Shown here: piece by piece, positions 32,067 through 41,598 of the stretch | How positions within the stretch are numbered: the stretch's first letter is position 1 | Layout of the letters: every line of letters starts with the position of its first letter | Source: Paenibacillus sp. | GTDB taxonomy: Bacteria > Bacillota > Bacilli > Paenibacillales > Paenibacillaceae | DNA: 64,000 nt | Direction of reading: 5' to 3' | Assembly (NCBI GenBank): GCA_017512705.1 | Contig: JAFWEX010000044.1 | Location: forward strand, 44,113-108,112 | Program-made: the position numbers and the translations under genes | Notes under the pieces: generated by a model | Seen by the model: only the letters and a program-made list of their open reading frames with translations | Told to the model about the DNA's origin: nothing | Databases searched by the model: none

Positions 32067-34169
32067 TTATTGACCTCCAATTTCAGTTTTACTCCGATAA
32101 AATCCAACCAGTTCCTGAGACAGATAATGAACGATCTCATCCCTATTCCCTTGTGTGAGTAACATAATCATCTCTTCTTGAAGAAGCAGTGCGCTAATCT
32201 CGCTTAGAACCTCCAGGCTTTCCTTGGACAATTCCTTTGGACCGAGCATGAGCAGTACATGGCTGACTCCTTCCGAATCATCCTTTGTTCGAAGCATCGG
32301 TTCGTTCAGCTGGAACAGACTAATAGACGGACTGTAGATGCTTTCGCTCCGAGTATGGAAAAGAGCTAGCGTAGTACCGGGAATTTTCTGACTTCCCATC
32401 GATTCACGATTTTCAAGCAACTTCGCAACCTCATTCGGATCCTTTAATACACCGGATTGATGTGCAACGGTACTCATCGCAAGCAAACTTTGAGATAAAT
32501 CAAGTTGTGCATTATTTAAGGTGTGCACTTGAAATTTGCCAATAATACGTACGATTTCAAGCAGCGTCGCTTCCATACCTTCAGGGTCAGAGGTTCGGTT
32601 GGTTGTCTCCTGCCTTATGTCACGAGGTTTGTGATGTCGTCGCTGTAGCGTTGTCGTTTTGATAAAATGGCGCAGATTCTCGCTCTCTTCTGCTGTCAAC
32701 AGCGGGCTGACTTTGTAATACTGATCTTCCTCCATTGGCAGATCGACAGTCGATAAGACCAGATCATACTCTTCAGCAGGCATTCGGGCAGCTTCGTACC
32801 ATGACACGCTATCGATGATCTGAATTTCCGGAAACTCCTTAGACAGCCGACTAGACAACATGCGCGAGGAGCCAATTCCACTGTTACACACAACGATCGC
32901 CCGGATCTCCTGCTTCAACGCTCGTAGCCGTTCAATAGATGCACCGAAATGCATGACAAGAAATCCTATCTCTTCATCTGGAACCTCTATCCCTGGCCAT
33001 GCATGCAGCACGGATCTCTTGACTTGTTCAAATAGAACATCATAATCTTTGCGAATCTGCTGCAATAGTGGATTGCGGATCATCTGATGCCCTTCAAGCC
33101 GTTCCATTACAGGCAGCATATGATCTATTAATCCTTCTCGAAGCAAGCGATCTTCATGAAAGCTATAGCCCGTTCTATCTTGCATCTGATCCGTAAGTGA
33201 ATGGACTCTGTCCATTAGAATCAGATTGTCAATCGGGAGCAGACGTGAAGTATGAAGCTGCTGTTCCGTTTCCGTCAGCAATTGATGAAAATACATTTGC
33301 TCCGCTTCTGAAAAAGTCACTCCCAGCTGCGAGGATAATATATTGCACAGCCGAGAGGCCATATATTCGGGCACTTGTGGTTCATGTAACTCTGATGCTC
33401 TAACAGAAGTCATATTTTTTGTGCCTGACGGCACACGCCCTATATCAAATCCTTTGCATATTCGCACAATAGCTGCAGATAACTGAATAAGCAGCTTCAT
33501 ATACTGTCGTTCAGGTATCTTCTCCAGCCATTCAATATCCGGTTGCCATAATGCATTTTCGATAGTAAGCACATCACTATGACCGATCATGCTGAGTAAC
33601 TTTTGATTAACGACGGAGCTCCCTTGCTCTGGCTGTCTGCCAAAGAGATCCGACTCATCCAGCACTTCCAAGGCGAGCGCCGCAATAGCTCTGCGAAGAA
33701 TTGCCTCGCTTCCCGTTATTTTGACGCCATATCCTCGCCTTCGAACGAGTTTTAAACCGGATTGCCGAATGCGTGACTCCAGATCATCCAGATCGTTGGT
33801 GACCGTCGAGACCGTTACTTTCATATCAGAGGCAAGAGCAAGCATCTTGATCGGTTCAGCCTCTCCCAGCAGGATGCAAAGCATGAAGAGCTTACGCTCT
33901 TCCGGCGTAAACTCTACATATTCATTACCTTCCAGCTTCTGGCGTAATGCACTAAGATCATCTGAATCGGAATCAATTCGAATGCCGGTCCCCGATTTTT
34001 TTTCCAACCGCATACCGAGCGGTTCAAGCCATTGTTCAATCATCAGCAGTTCGCGATGAACCGTACGGGTACTTACTTTCACTTCTAAGGCGATTTCGCC
34101 AGCCGTGACTTCATGGGGATGTTCCAGCAGGAATTCCACAATTTCACGTTGTCTTTTGGTAATACTCAT
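32067..34169 (-). CDS. mtlR: Mannitol operon activator MtlR (PRD regulator)
   Basis: This 700-residue multidomain regulator has two N-terminal helix-turn-helix segments (about 5-60 and 80-130), two PRD domains (about 190-400), a GatB-like EIIB domain (AIVVCNSGIGSSRML, about 425-510) and a C-terminal EIIA-Mtl-like domain (about 545-690). PTS phosphorylation of PRD2 by HPr activates such proteins, while phosphorylation of the EIIB/EIIA-like domains inactivates them. It lies between mtlA and mtlF, as in Geobacillus, and probably binds the palindrome upstream of mtlA. Confidence 0.92.
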   Translation of the reverse strand: MSITKRQREIVEFLLEHPHEVTAGEIALEVKVSTRTVHRELLMIEQWLEPLGMRLEKKSGTGIRIDSDSDDLSALRQKLEGNEYVEFTPEERKLFMLCILLGEAEPIKMLALASDMKVTVSTVTNDLDDLESRIRQSGLKLVRRRGYGVKITGSEAILRRAIAALALEVLDESDLFGRQPEQGSSVVNQKLLSMIGHSDVLTIENALWQPDIEWLEKIPERQYMKLLIQLSAAIVRICKGFDIGRVPSGTKNMTSVRASELHEPQVPEYMASRLCNILSSQLGVTFSEAEQMYFHQLLTETEQQLHTSRLLPIDNLILMDRVHSLTDQMQDRTGYSFHEDRLLREGLIDHMLPVMERLEGHQMIRNPLLQQIRKDYDVLFEQVKRSVLHAWPGIEVPDEEIGFLVMHFGASIERLRALKQEIRAIVVCNSGIGSSRMLSSRLSKEFPEIQIIDSVSWYEAARMPAEEYDLVLSTVDLPMEEDQYYKVSPLLTAEESENLRHFIKTTTLQRRHHKPRDIRQETTNRTSDPEGMEATLLEIVRIIGKFQVHTLNNAQLDLSQSLLAMSTVAHQSGVLKDPNEVAKLLENRESMGSQKIPGTTLALFHTRSESIYSPSISLFQLNEPMLRTKDDSEGVSHVLLMLGPKELSKESLEVLSEISALLLQEEMIMLLTQGNRDEIVHYLSQELVGFYRSKTEIGGQ

Positions 34170-34248
34170 ATCTCCGCCTCCGGCTCTTGGAAACAGCTGC
34201 TCTACGTAGATTTGAAGCTCATGAAGCTCATTCGCAACGGTTTATCAC

Positions 34249-35712
34249 TTACTTCAAACGTTCAACAAGCGCATCGTATTCCGGGCTTTTTAGGAAGTTA
34301 TCAATGGATATATGCTCCGCATTTGGTGCAACTGTACGCGCTCGATCCGTTAATGTTTTTTGCGTAATCACAACGTCAGCATCTTGCGGAATCTCACTAA
34401 TCGCTGTGTTGGTTACAGCAACATCGATCCCTTCAGATTTCATCTTTTTGCGCAGAATGGAAGCTCCCATCGCACTTGAACCCATACCTGCATCGCATGA
34501 GAAAACAATCTTTCTTACATCCGCTTTTGCCTTAGAAGCTGCAGAAGTTGCGATATCTGCTGCTCTGTCTGCTTCACGGTTATCTGCTGTAATCGCTGCA
34601 TTTGCGGTATTACCTTGGCTCTTCATATCTTTCATCCGGTTGGAGGCAGACTCTAGGTCTTCTTCCTTCTGCTTACCTGTTTTGAGCAGCAGAGAAGCAA
34701 TCAAGAAGGTAACTATAGCTGCTACGATAACCCCTGCGAGCATAGGGATGTATCCACCTTTTGGTGTCAGCAAGAAATAAGCAATGATACTTCCTGGTGA
34801 CGGTGCCGAAACTAGTCCTGCCCCTGTCAGCATGAACGTCAATGTACCCGCCACACCTCCAGCGATGGCTGCCAGAATCAGAATCGGTCTCATCAAGATG
34901 TAAGGGAAGTAGATCTCATGAATTCCCCCGAAGAAATGAATAACGACTGCACCAGGTGCGGATGATCTGGCCATTCCCCGTCCGAAAAAGCAGTATGCCA
35001 ACAAGATGCCCAGTCCGGGTCCCGGATTGGATTCAAGCATATACAGTACAGATTGTCCTAATTCTCTGGCTTGATCTGTAGCAATTGGTGTTAAGATCCC
35101 GTGGTTAATCGCATTGTTCAGGAACAACACTTTACCCGGTTCAATAATCAGGTTGACCAGTGGAAGTACACCTAGGTTCATCAAACCTTGTACGCCTGCA
35201 GACAATAATTTGCTAATGGCTTCAACCGCAGGTCCGATCCCTAATAAAGCAATGATGCCCAATATACCGCCGATGATTCCTGCCGAAAAGTTGTTGACCA
35301 ACATTTCAAAACCAGCTTTGACCTTACCTTCAATAGATTTGTCAAATTTCTTAATCACCCATGCAGCGAATGGCCCTGCAATCATAGCCCCGAGAAACAT
35401 CGGAATATCACTACCTACAATTACACCGATGGTCATGATCGCACCAACGACACCCCCGCGCGGTCCATGCACCATCGTACCGCCGGTATAACCGATCAGC
35501 AGCGGCAGCAAATATTTAATCATGGGATCAACAAGCTGTGCCAGCGTTTCATTCGGGAACCAGCCTGTTTTAATAAACATTGCCGTGATCAGTCCCCAAG
35601 CAATAAACGCGCCCATATTAGGCATGACCATCCCGCTCAGGAAACGTCCAAAACGCTGCACACCAACACGTAACCCACCCTTAGAATTGGACATTTGATC
35701 CAAATTACTCAT
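34249..35712 (-). CDS. mtlA: Mannitol-specific PTS enzyme IICB
   Basis: This 487-residue membrane permease has an N-terminal EIIC domain of several transmembrane helices (about 15-340, GGTMVHGPRGGVVGAIMT) and a C-terminal EIIB domain (about 400-487) with the phospho-cysteine C406 (CDAGMGSSAMG). It imports and phosphorylates mannitol using MtlF. It is the first gene of mtlA-mtlR-mtlF-mtlD. The start has an AAGGAGG-type site. The upstream region carries a promoter and a candidate activator palindrome. Confidence 0.95.
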   Translation of the reverse strand: MSNLDQMSNSKGGLRVGVQRFGRFLSGMVMPNMGAFIAWGLITAMFIKTGWFPNETLAQLVDPMIKYLLPLLIGYTGGTMVHGPRGGVVGAIMTIGVIVGSDIPMFLGAMIAGPFAAWVIKKFDKSIEGKVKAGFEMLVNNFSAGIIGGILGIIALLGIGPAVEAISKLLSAGVQGLMNLGVLPLVNLIIEPGKVLFLNNAINHGILTPIATDQARELGQSVLYMLESNPGPGLGILLAYCFFGRGMARSSAPGAVVIHFFGGIHEIYFPYILMRPILILAAIAGGVAGTLTFMLTGAGLVSAPSPGSIIAYFLLTPKGGYIPMLAGVIVAAIVTFLIASLLLKTGKQKEEDLESASNRMKDMKSQGNTANAAITADNREADRAADIATSAASKAKADVRKIVFSCDAGMGSSAMGASILRKKMKSEGIDVAVTNTAISEIPQDADVVITQKTLTDRARTVAPNAEHISIDNFLKSPEYDALVERLK

Positions 35713-35778
35713 TGATTTATCCTCCTTGAATCAAATCGTTATTCGTAATGAAAGGGGTATCATTTATCCCCTGCTGTT

Positions 35779-35807
35779 ATCCTAAGCGAGAAACCTATCT
35801 TGTTCAA
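35779..35807 (-). promoter_or_regulatory. Putative mtlA promoter
   Basis: Minus strand TTGAAC (35802-35807), 17-nt spacer, TAGGAT (35779-35784). Confidence 0.5.
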
Positions 35808-35813
35808 TCAAAT

Positions 35814-35827
35814 GAAAGCGTACTTTC
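35814..35827. promoter_or_regulatory. Palindrome upstream of the mtlA -35 (MtlR-site candidate)
   Basis: GAAAGCGTACTTTC has complementary arms GAAAG and CTTTC, ending 7 nt upstream of the -35 box, a position suited to an activator such as MtlR. A weaker cre-like box (TGTAATCGCTTTAT) lies at 35858-35871. Confidence 0.4.
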
Positions 35828-36042
35828 GTCATGAACAATGATGACAACATTGGATTATGTAATCGCTTTATATCAAAATAAAAGGTGTAAACCCTTGATA
35901 CAACAAGGTTTTTCCGTGTCTATGATTTTTTATATACAGCGCTGTAAGACTAGCATAGCTTGGTTTGTTTCAACTGTTTTTATACATGAATCTATGGGAT
36001 CTTCGCTTAGATCTCGTCCATATGTGGATGAAAAAAACAGCA

Positions 36043-36079
36043 AAAAAACCTGCATAAGCTCATTCGCTTACGCAGGTCT
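36043..36079 (-). terminator. Terminator of gcvH
   Basis: Minus strand ACCTGCgTAAGC pairs with GCTTAtGCAGGT and is followed by seven T. It lies in the gap 35713-36158, which otherwise holds only the mtlA control region. Confidence 0.85.
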
Positions 36080-36158
36080 GGATATAAAACTCTCTAATTT
36101 ATATGAATACATAATATGTTAATAAGTACAAATACACCAAATGACTCAGATTATGGGA

Positions 36159-36548
36159 TTACTCGATATGCTTACGATATTCTTCTGCCGTTAGCAATGA
36201 AGATAAAGCAGCGGTTACATCCCCATCAATACGAATTTCGATCATCCAGCCTTCCTCATAAGGAGAACTGTTTACAAGTTCCGGGGAATCCTGCAACGCT
36301 TCATTAATGGCAACAATGGTCCCGTTGACTGGCGAGAACAGATCCGACACTGTCTTCACAGATTCGATTGTTCCGATACCTTCTTCTGCTTTCACACTTG
36401 CTTCGAGATCAGGCAATTCTACAAACACAATGTCACCCAGCTGATGTTGCGCGAACTCGGTGATACCGATCCGTACGGTATCCTCCCCAACGGTCTGCAC
36501 CCACTCGTGCTCTTCACTGTACAAGAAATCATTTCTTAATTCGCTCAT
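36159..36548 (-). CDS. gcvH: Glycine cleavage system H protein
   Basis: This 129-residue lipoyl carrier moves the aminomethyl group between GcvP and GcvT. The lipoylated lysine is K65 in IESVKTVSDLFSP, in the usual ESVK context. It is transcribed away from the gcvT-gcvPA-gcvPB operon and ends in its own terminator, so it escapes the glycine riboswitch. The sequence looks complete. Confidence 0.96.
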   Translation of the reverse strand: MSELRNDFLYSEEHEWVQTVGEDTVRIGITEFAQHQLGDIVFVELPDLEASVKAEEGIGTIESVKTVSDLFSPVNGTIVAINEALQDSPELVNSSPYEEGWMIEIRIDGDVTAALSSLLTAEEYRKHIE

Positions 36549-36741
36549 CGATATCCGCCTCGCTTTTCATTAATGAGTGCATGCGTTCTCTGACCTTTCC
36601 CTTTTCCCCAGACAACAGCGTATGATATATCGGATTCAAATGTCAAGATAGCTCATCATTTATTCACAATAAAATAACGAACATTACAGTTAACTTTTAA
36701 TAAAACATTCGTATTTTGTCGCAAATTGAAGGATATCTATC

Positions 36742-36771
36742 TTGACATCAGCAGTGGATTCACGTTTTAAT
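36742..36771 (+). promoter_or_regulatory. Promoter of the glycine riboswitch-gcv operon
   Basis: TTGACA (36742-36747), an 18-nt spacer and TTTAAT (36766-36771), about 50 nt before the first aptamer. Confidence 0.65.
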
Positions 36772-36814
36772 GAGAGGAGCAACATGAGTTCATTGAACTA
36801 CGTAAGAACCGCGG

Positions 36815-37100
36815 ATGAATGTAAAGGGAGAGATTGCCCGTACAACCCGGTTTGGGTTGTGCACGAGGCGACGCCGAAGGAGTAAACCTGCCGACAAGCG
36901 GAGGTGAATCTCTCAGGCAAAAGGACTTTTACAGGACGCAACTCTGGAGAGAATCTATTCGTCCGTTATTGGACGTTTTTGATCACCCAAGGGGAAACCT
37001 GTCTTGATCAACGGCGGGGTAACTCTCAGGTACAAGGGACAGAGCCTAAGAATACAGCGTGCTACTTGGCATGCCGGTTCTTTGGCCTGTCCTTTTCCAT
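36815..37100 (+). ncRNA. Tandem glycine riboswitch with terminator
   Basis: Two aptamers are visible. The first has GGGAGAG (36825), GCCGAAGGAGTAAACC and CTCTCAGGCAAAAGGAC; the second has CTCTGGAGAG (about 36943), AAGGGGAAACC and CTCTCAGGTACAAGGGAC. The expression platform is GGACAGAGCCtAAGAA (37037-) pairing with TTCTTTGGCCTGTCC before TTTTCC (to about 37096). Glycine binding favours transcription of the gcv genes. Confidence 0.93.
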
Positions 37101-37249
37101 TTTCCCCAAAAATGAATGGCAAGGTCTGGAATGATATGCCTTGGCAGTGCGCTTCTCCGATCTGATGACACTTATTACGTTGAATTAAAGCTTCACGGAA
37201 TCACGTTTCTATAATTTGGCCCGATAATGGACCATAACGAGGTGATTGG

Positions 37250-38392
37250 ATGTCCGCTTTGTTAAGAACCCCCCTATTTCCCTTATATACACAATATGAA
37301 GGTGTACGTTGCATCGATTTTGGTGGCTGGGAGTTACCTGTGCAGTTTAGTGGTATTCAAAAAGAACATGAAGCGGTGCGTGAGCGCGCTGGTTTGTTTG
37401 ATGTGTCTCACATGGGCGAATTCATCGTAAAGGGTGAACAGGCTGAAGCTTTTTTACAAAATATGACTTCCAATGATGTCACGGCAATCATGCCTGGTCA
37501 AGCACAATACACTTTCATGTGTTATCCCGATGGCGGTGTGGTGGATGATTTATTGATCTACAAGCTGGCGGAGCAACACTATATGCTGGTCGTCAACGCC
37601 TCTAATATCGACAAGGATTGGGCATGGTTGCAGGAGCACATGGTACCTGGCGTGAACATGACCAACGTTTCCGCGCAAACAGCGTTGCTTGCGCTTCAGG
37701 GTCCTCTGTCGGTCGAGATTCTTGCTAAGGTTACAGGTACAGGAGTAAACGTAGATTCTATCGAAACATTCCGCTTTGTACAGAATGCCGAGGTATGCGG
37801 AGTAGAGCTGCTACTCTCACGAACCGGATATACCGGGGAGGATGGCTTCGAGCTGTATGTCGCAGCAGAACAGGCCGCTCACGTATGGAACGAACTGATG
37901 GAAGCGGGTGCTAACCTCGGGTTGGTTCCGGCAGGTCTTGGTGCACGCGATACACTGCGATTTGAAGCAAAGCTGCCTTTGTACGGTCAAGAGCTGTCAC
38001 CAACAATCTCACCACTTGAGGCTGGATTGGGCATGTTTGTGAAGTTAAATGCCGGGCCTTTTATTGGATACGAAGCTTTGTTACAGCAAAAAAATGACGG
38101 TCCTGCCCGCAAGCTGGTAGGTATTGAAGTGCTGGAGCGCGGTATCCCGCGTCCGCATTATCCGATCTATGCTGATGGCGTGCAGATTGGTGAAGTGACA
38201 ACCGGCACACAGTCGCCAACCTTGAAGCGTAATCTGGGCCTCGCCCTGATTGATACCAAATATACTGCACTGGACACACCACTGGAGATTGAGATTCGTG
38301 GCAAAAAGCTCAAAGCCCAGGTCGTTAAGACCCCTTTTCATAAACGGACACGTGCGTCAAAGACCCCTACTCAAGGAGCTGAGCAAGCATGA
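37250..38392 (+). CDS. gcvT: Glycine cleavage system aminomethyltransferase (T protein)
   Basis: This 380-residue T protein transfers the methylene from lipoylated GcvH to tetrahydrofolate. It has the family start PLFPLYTQYEGVRCIDFGGWELPVQF, FDVSHMGE (about 50-57), the NASNIDKD stretch and LLLSRTGYTGEDGFELYV. The start at 37250 follows GAGGTG. The stop overlaps the gcvPA start by 4 bp (ATGA), giving a tightly coupled operon downstream of the glycine riboswitch. Confidence 0.96.
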   Translation: MSALLRTPLFPLYTQYEGVRCIDFGGWELPVQFSGIQKEHEAVRERAGLFDVSHMGEFIVKGEQAEAFLQNMTSNDVTAIMPGQAQYTFMCYPDGGVVDDLLIYKLAEQHYMLVVNASNIDKDWAWLQEHMVPGVNMTNVSAQTALLALQGPLSVEILAKVTGTGVNVDSIETFRFVQNAEVCGVELLLSRTGYTGEDGFELYVAAEQAAHVWNELMEAGANLGLVPAGLGARDTLRFEAKLPLYGQELSPTISPLEAGLGMFVKLNAGPFIGYEALLQQKNDGPARKLVGIEVLERGIPRPHYPIYADGVQIGEVTTGTQSPTLKRNLGLALIDTKYTALDTPLEIEIRGKKLKAQVVKTPFHKRTRASKTPTQGAEQA

Positions 38393-39744
38393 GCAAGCAC
38401 CGTTACATTCCGATGACCGAACAAGATCAGAGCGCGATGCTCGCCACGATTGGTGTAGATACGATTGAGGATCTGTTCCAAGACATTCCGCAAGAAATCC
38501 GTTATCAAGGCGAGCTACCTGTCTCCTCTAAGCTGGATGAATACGCACTAACACGCCACATGTCGAAACAGGCTGGCGCTAATGCCAATTTCGAGACACA
38601 CGCCAGCTTTCTCGGTGCAGGCATCTATGATCATCACATCCCATCTGTAATCAATCACGTCATTTCCCGTTCAGAGTTCTATACCGCCTATACCCCTTAT
38701 CAACCTGAGATCAGTCAAGGGGAGCTCCAGGCCATCTTCGAATTTCAATCTTATATCTGTGAGCTGACAGGTATGGCAGTAGCTAATGCCAGTATGTATG
38801 ATGGTGCAACCGCTTTTGCAGAAGCTGGTAATCTAGCCGCCGCAGCCACACGCCGCAAACAGCTTATTGTATCCCGCACGGTTCATCCTGAAGCTCGTCA
38901 GGTATTGCAAGCCTATGCGCATGGGCTAAGTCTCGAGATTGTAGAGATAGGCTACAAGGACGGCGTTACGGATTGGGAAGCCTTGCAGGCAGCCATCTCG
39001 GACGATACTGCAGCGGTTATGATTCAAAGCCCGAACTTCTTTGGTGCCGTGGAAAATGTAAAACAGGCTGCCGACCTTGTGCACGCGCACAAAGGCCTGC
39101 TCGTTGTCAGCGCTAACCCGCTGTCGCTCGGTTTGCTGGAAGCCCCAGGCAAGCTGGGTGCCGACATCGTGGTAGGCGATGCGCAGCCCCTCGGAATCGC
39201 CGCTTCGCTCGGCGGACCGACGTGCGGATACTTCGCCGTGTCCCAGGCTCATATGCGCCGGATTCCCGGTCGGATCGTTGGTCAGACGACAGACCGCAAC
39301 GGCAAACGTGGATTCGTACTGACGCTGCAAGCTCGCGAGCAGCACATCCGCCGTGAAAAAGCGACATCCAACATCTGCTCCAATCAGGCATTGCTGGCAC
39401 TTAGCGCTTCTGTTTATATGTCTACCATGGGCAGACAAGGCATGATCGATGTCGCTGATCTGAATCTACAGAAGAGTCACTATGCACTAAATACGTTGAA
39501 AACTATTCCCGGTGTGAACCTTACATTCGCTGCCCCTACGTTTAACGAGTTCGTCATTCAATTTCCTGAAGGAACCGATGTGGGTGCACTGCAGTTAAAA
39601 CTGCTCGATGCAGGCTTCATCGGCGGTTATGAACTTGGACGTGATTATCCGGAGCTTGCGGGACATATGCTCATCGCCGTTACTGAACGACGCAGCAAAG
39701 AAGAGATCAACGAATTCGCACGTGTATTGGAGGGATTGCTGTGA
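38389..39744 (+). CDS. gcvPA: Glycine dehydrogenase (decarboxylating) subunit 1
   Basis: This 451-residue protein is the first half of the split P protein (Gram-positive type). It begins [22 protein letters not shown] and has [30 protein letters not shown] and [22 protein letters not shown]. It pairs with gcvPB to decarboxylate glycine with PLP; the catalytic lysine is in subunit 2. It starts within the gcvT stop and overlaps the gcvPB start (GTGA). Confidence 0.96.
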   Translation: MSKHRYIPMTEQDQSAMLATIGVDTIEDLFQDIPQEIRYQGELPVSSKLDEYALTRHMSKQAGANANFETHASFLGAGIYDHHIPSVINHVISRSEFYTAYTPYQPEISQGELQAIFEFQSYICELTGMAVANASMYDGATAFAEAGNLAAAATRRKQLIVSRTVHPEARQVLQAYAHGLSLEIVEIGYKDGVTDWEALQAAISDDTAAVMIQSPNFFGAVENVKQAADLVHAHKGLLVVSANPLSLGLLEAPGKLGADIVVGDAQPLGIAASLGGPTCGYFAVSQAHMRRIPGRIVGQTTDRNGKRGFVLTLQAREQHIRREKATSNICSNQALLALSASVYMSTMGRQGMIDVADLNLQKSHYALNTLKTIPGVNLTFAAPTFNEFVIQFPEGTDVGALQLKLLDAGFIGGYELGRDYPELAGHMLIAVTERRSKEEINEFARVLEGLL

Positions 39745-41333
39745 CTCAGGAAACGACTACAAAAGGAACAATTGCTGGCACTTCTTCAGAGACATCTGAA
39801 ACAAACCAGGCATTGAATGAGCAATCTGGGGTCGATGCACAAGTAACCACATTTAGTTCACAAGCAGCGTCATCCGTCGCTCCTGAACAAACATTGATTT
39901 TCGAACTAAGCAGTCCCGGACGTGTGGCCTATTCCCTCCCGGAATGTGATGTTCCTCGCCAAGACGCGGGCACGTTGATTCCCCGGGAAATGCTGCGCTC
40001 CGAGGCGGCAGCCTTGCCGGAAGTGTTTGAAGTAGATGTCATCCGACACTATACGGCACTATCTCGCCGGAACTTCGGGGTTGATAACGGGTTTTATCCA
40101 CTTGGCTCCTGTACGATGAAATATAACCCTAAGATTAACGAGGATGTAGCACGTTATAACGGTTTCGCCAAAATCCATCCGTATCAGCATGAATCCAGTC
40201 TTCAAGGTGCTCTCGAACTGCTCCACACCTTACAGAATGATCTGGCAGGACTGACAGGTATGGATGCAGTAACACTACAGCCTGCCGCCGGTGCCCATGG
40301 TGAATGGACGGGGTTAATGATGATTCGGGCTTATCACGAAAGTCGTGGTGAACTACGCACCAAGGTTATCGTACCCGATTCCTCCCATGGCACGAACCCG
40401 GCCAGCGCAACGGTTGCTGGATTCGAAACGGTCACGATCCCCTCTCGTACGGATGGATTGGTCGATCTGGATGCTCTACGGGCAGCGGTGGGTTCAGATA
40501 CGGCGGCACTCATGCTGACTAATCCGAACACCCTCGGTTTATTCGAGAAGGATATCCAGGAGATTGCCAACATTGTACACGAAGCTGGAGGGTTGCTGTA
40601 TTATGACGGAGCAAACTCCAATGCTATTATGGGTATTACACGTCCGGGTGATATGGGCTTTGATGTCGTGCATCTGAACTTACACAAAACAATGAGCACC
40701 CCTCATGGTGGTGGTGGCCCTGGTGCAGGTCCGGTTGGTGTGAAGAGTCGCCTGATTCCATTCCTGCCTAAACCAATGGTCGTTCAAAATGACCAGGGCA
40801 TGTACGCGCTGGATTACGAAGGAGATCAATCCATCGGCCGGGTGAAAGCCTATTATGGTAACTTTGGCATCTTGGTACGTGCCTATGCCTACATTCGCAC
40901 CTATGGACCAGAAGGTCTACGCCGTGTATCTGAATGTGCGGTCCTGAACGCCAACTATATGATGGCTCGTCTGGCACCTCATTACGAGGTTCCATATCCT
41001 GGCGTGTGCAAACATGAATTTGTTATGTCAGGCCGCGGTCTGAAACAGTACGGTGTGCGTACACTCGATGTAGCCAAACGCTTACTGGACTTTGGGTATC
41101 ACCCGCCAACGATCTACTTCCCGCTGAATGTCGAGGAGTGCATTATGATCGAGCCAACGGAAACCGAGAGCAAAGAAACGCTGGATGGATTCATTGATAC
41201 AATGATTCGTATCGCCAAGGAAGCAGAAGAAACACCTGAATTGGTACTGAATGCCCCTTACGGCACACCAGTTACTCGTCTGGATGAAACGACTGCAGCA
41301 CGTAAACCGGTATTGAACTGTGCTTGCAGCTAA
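39741..41333 (+). CDS. gcvPB: Glycine dehydrogenase (decarboxylating) subunit 2
   Basis: This 530-residue subunit carries the PLP lysine, K316 in [17 protein letters not shown]. The normal body begins near [18 protein letters not shown] (about 51). The first 50 residues (TQETTTKGT...) are Ser/Thr/Gln-rich and look disordered, an extension not usual in the family. Translation begins at GTG 39741, overlapping the gcvPA stop. [14 protein letters not shown] and [12 protein letters not shown] are family landmarks. Confidence 0.95.
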   Translation: MTQETTTKGTIAGTSSETSETNQALNEQSGVDAQVTTFSSQAASSVAPEQTLIFELSSPGRVAYSLPECDVPRQDAGTLIPREMLRSEAAALPEVFEVDVIRHYTALSRRNFGVDNGFYPLGSCTMKYNPKINEDVARYNGFAKIHPYQHESSLQGALELLHTLQNDLAGLTGMDAVTLQPAAGAHGEWTGLMMIRAYHESRGELRTKVIVPDSSHGTNPASATVAGFETVTIPSRTDGLVDLDALRAAVGSDTAALMLTNPNTLGLFEKDIQEIANIVHEAGGLLYYDGANSNAIMGITRPGDMGFDVVHLNLHKTMSTPHGGGGPGAGPVGVKSRLIPFLPKPMVVQNDQGMYALDYEGDQSIGRVKAYYGNFGILVRAYAYIRTYGPEGLRRVSECAVLNANYMMARLAPHYEVPYPGVCKHEFVMSGRGLKQYGVRTLDVAKRLLDFGYHPPTIYFPLNVEECIMIEPTETESKETLDGFIDTMIRIAKEAEETPELVLNAPYGTPVTRLDETTAARKPVLNCACS

Positions 41334-41387
41334 GATTCCTGTCCTCATATAAAAACCGTGAATAGGGTTTGATTCCCTTGATGTAGT

Positions 41388-41440
41388 CCCCTTTGTGTAT
41401 GATGAGGTTGTTCTCATACTACAAGGGGTTTTTATTTTTT
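41388..41440 (+). terminator. Terminator of the gcvT-gcvPA-gcvPB operon
   Basis: CCCCTTTGTGTATGA pairs with TCATACTACAAGGGG with minor mismatch and is followed by TTTTTATTTTTT. Confidence 0.8.
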
Positions 41441-41479
41441 ATATAGTTGTCCGTCATTTTTCTCTCCTGAATAAACAAA

Positions 41480-41517
41480 AAGAGCCGATATCCACTTTAT
41501 CGTGGACACCGGCAAAT
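41480..41517 (-). terminator. Terminator of ptsH-ptsI
   Basis: Minus strand GCCGGTGTCCAC pairs with GTGGATATCGGC and is followed by TCTTTTTG. It lies downstream of ptsI. An additional CCGGAG/CTCCGG hairpin stands at about 41571-41590. Confidence 0.75.
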
Positions 41518-41598
41518 ATTGCTGCACCTAAGCAGCCTTTAATCGGAAAAAGAAAAAGAAAGACCTTAGATCCGGAGGAAACTCCGGTAAAATTAAGC

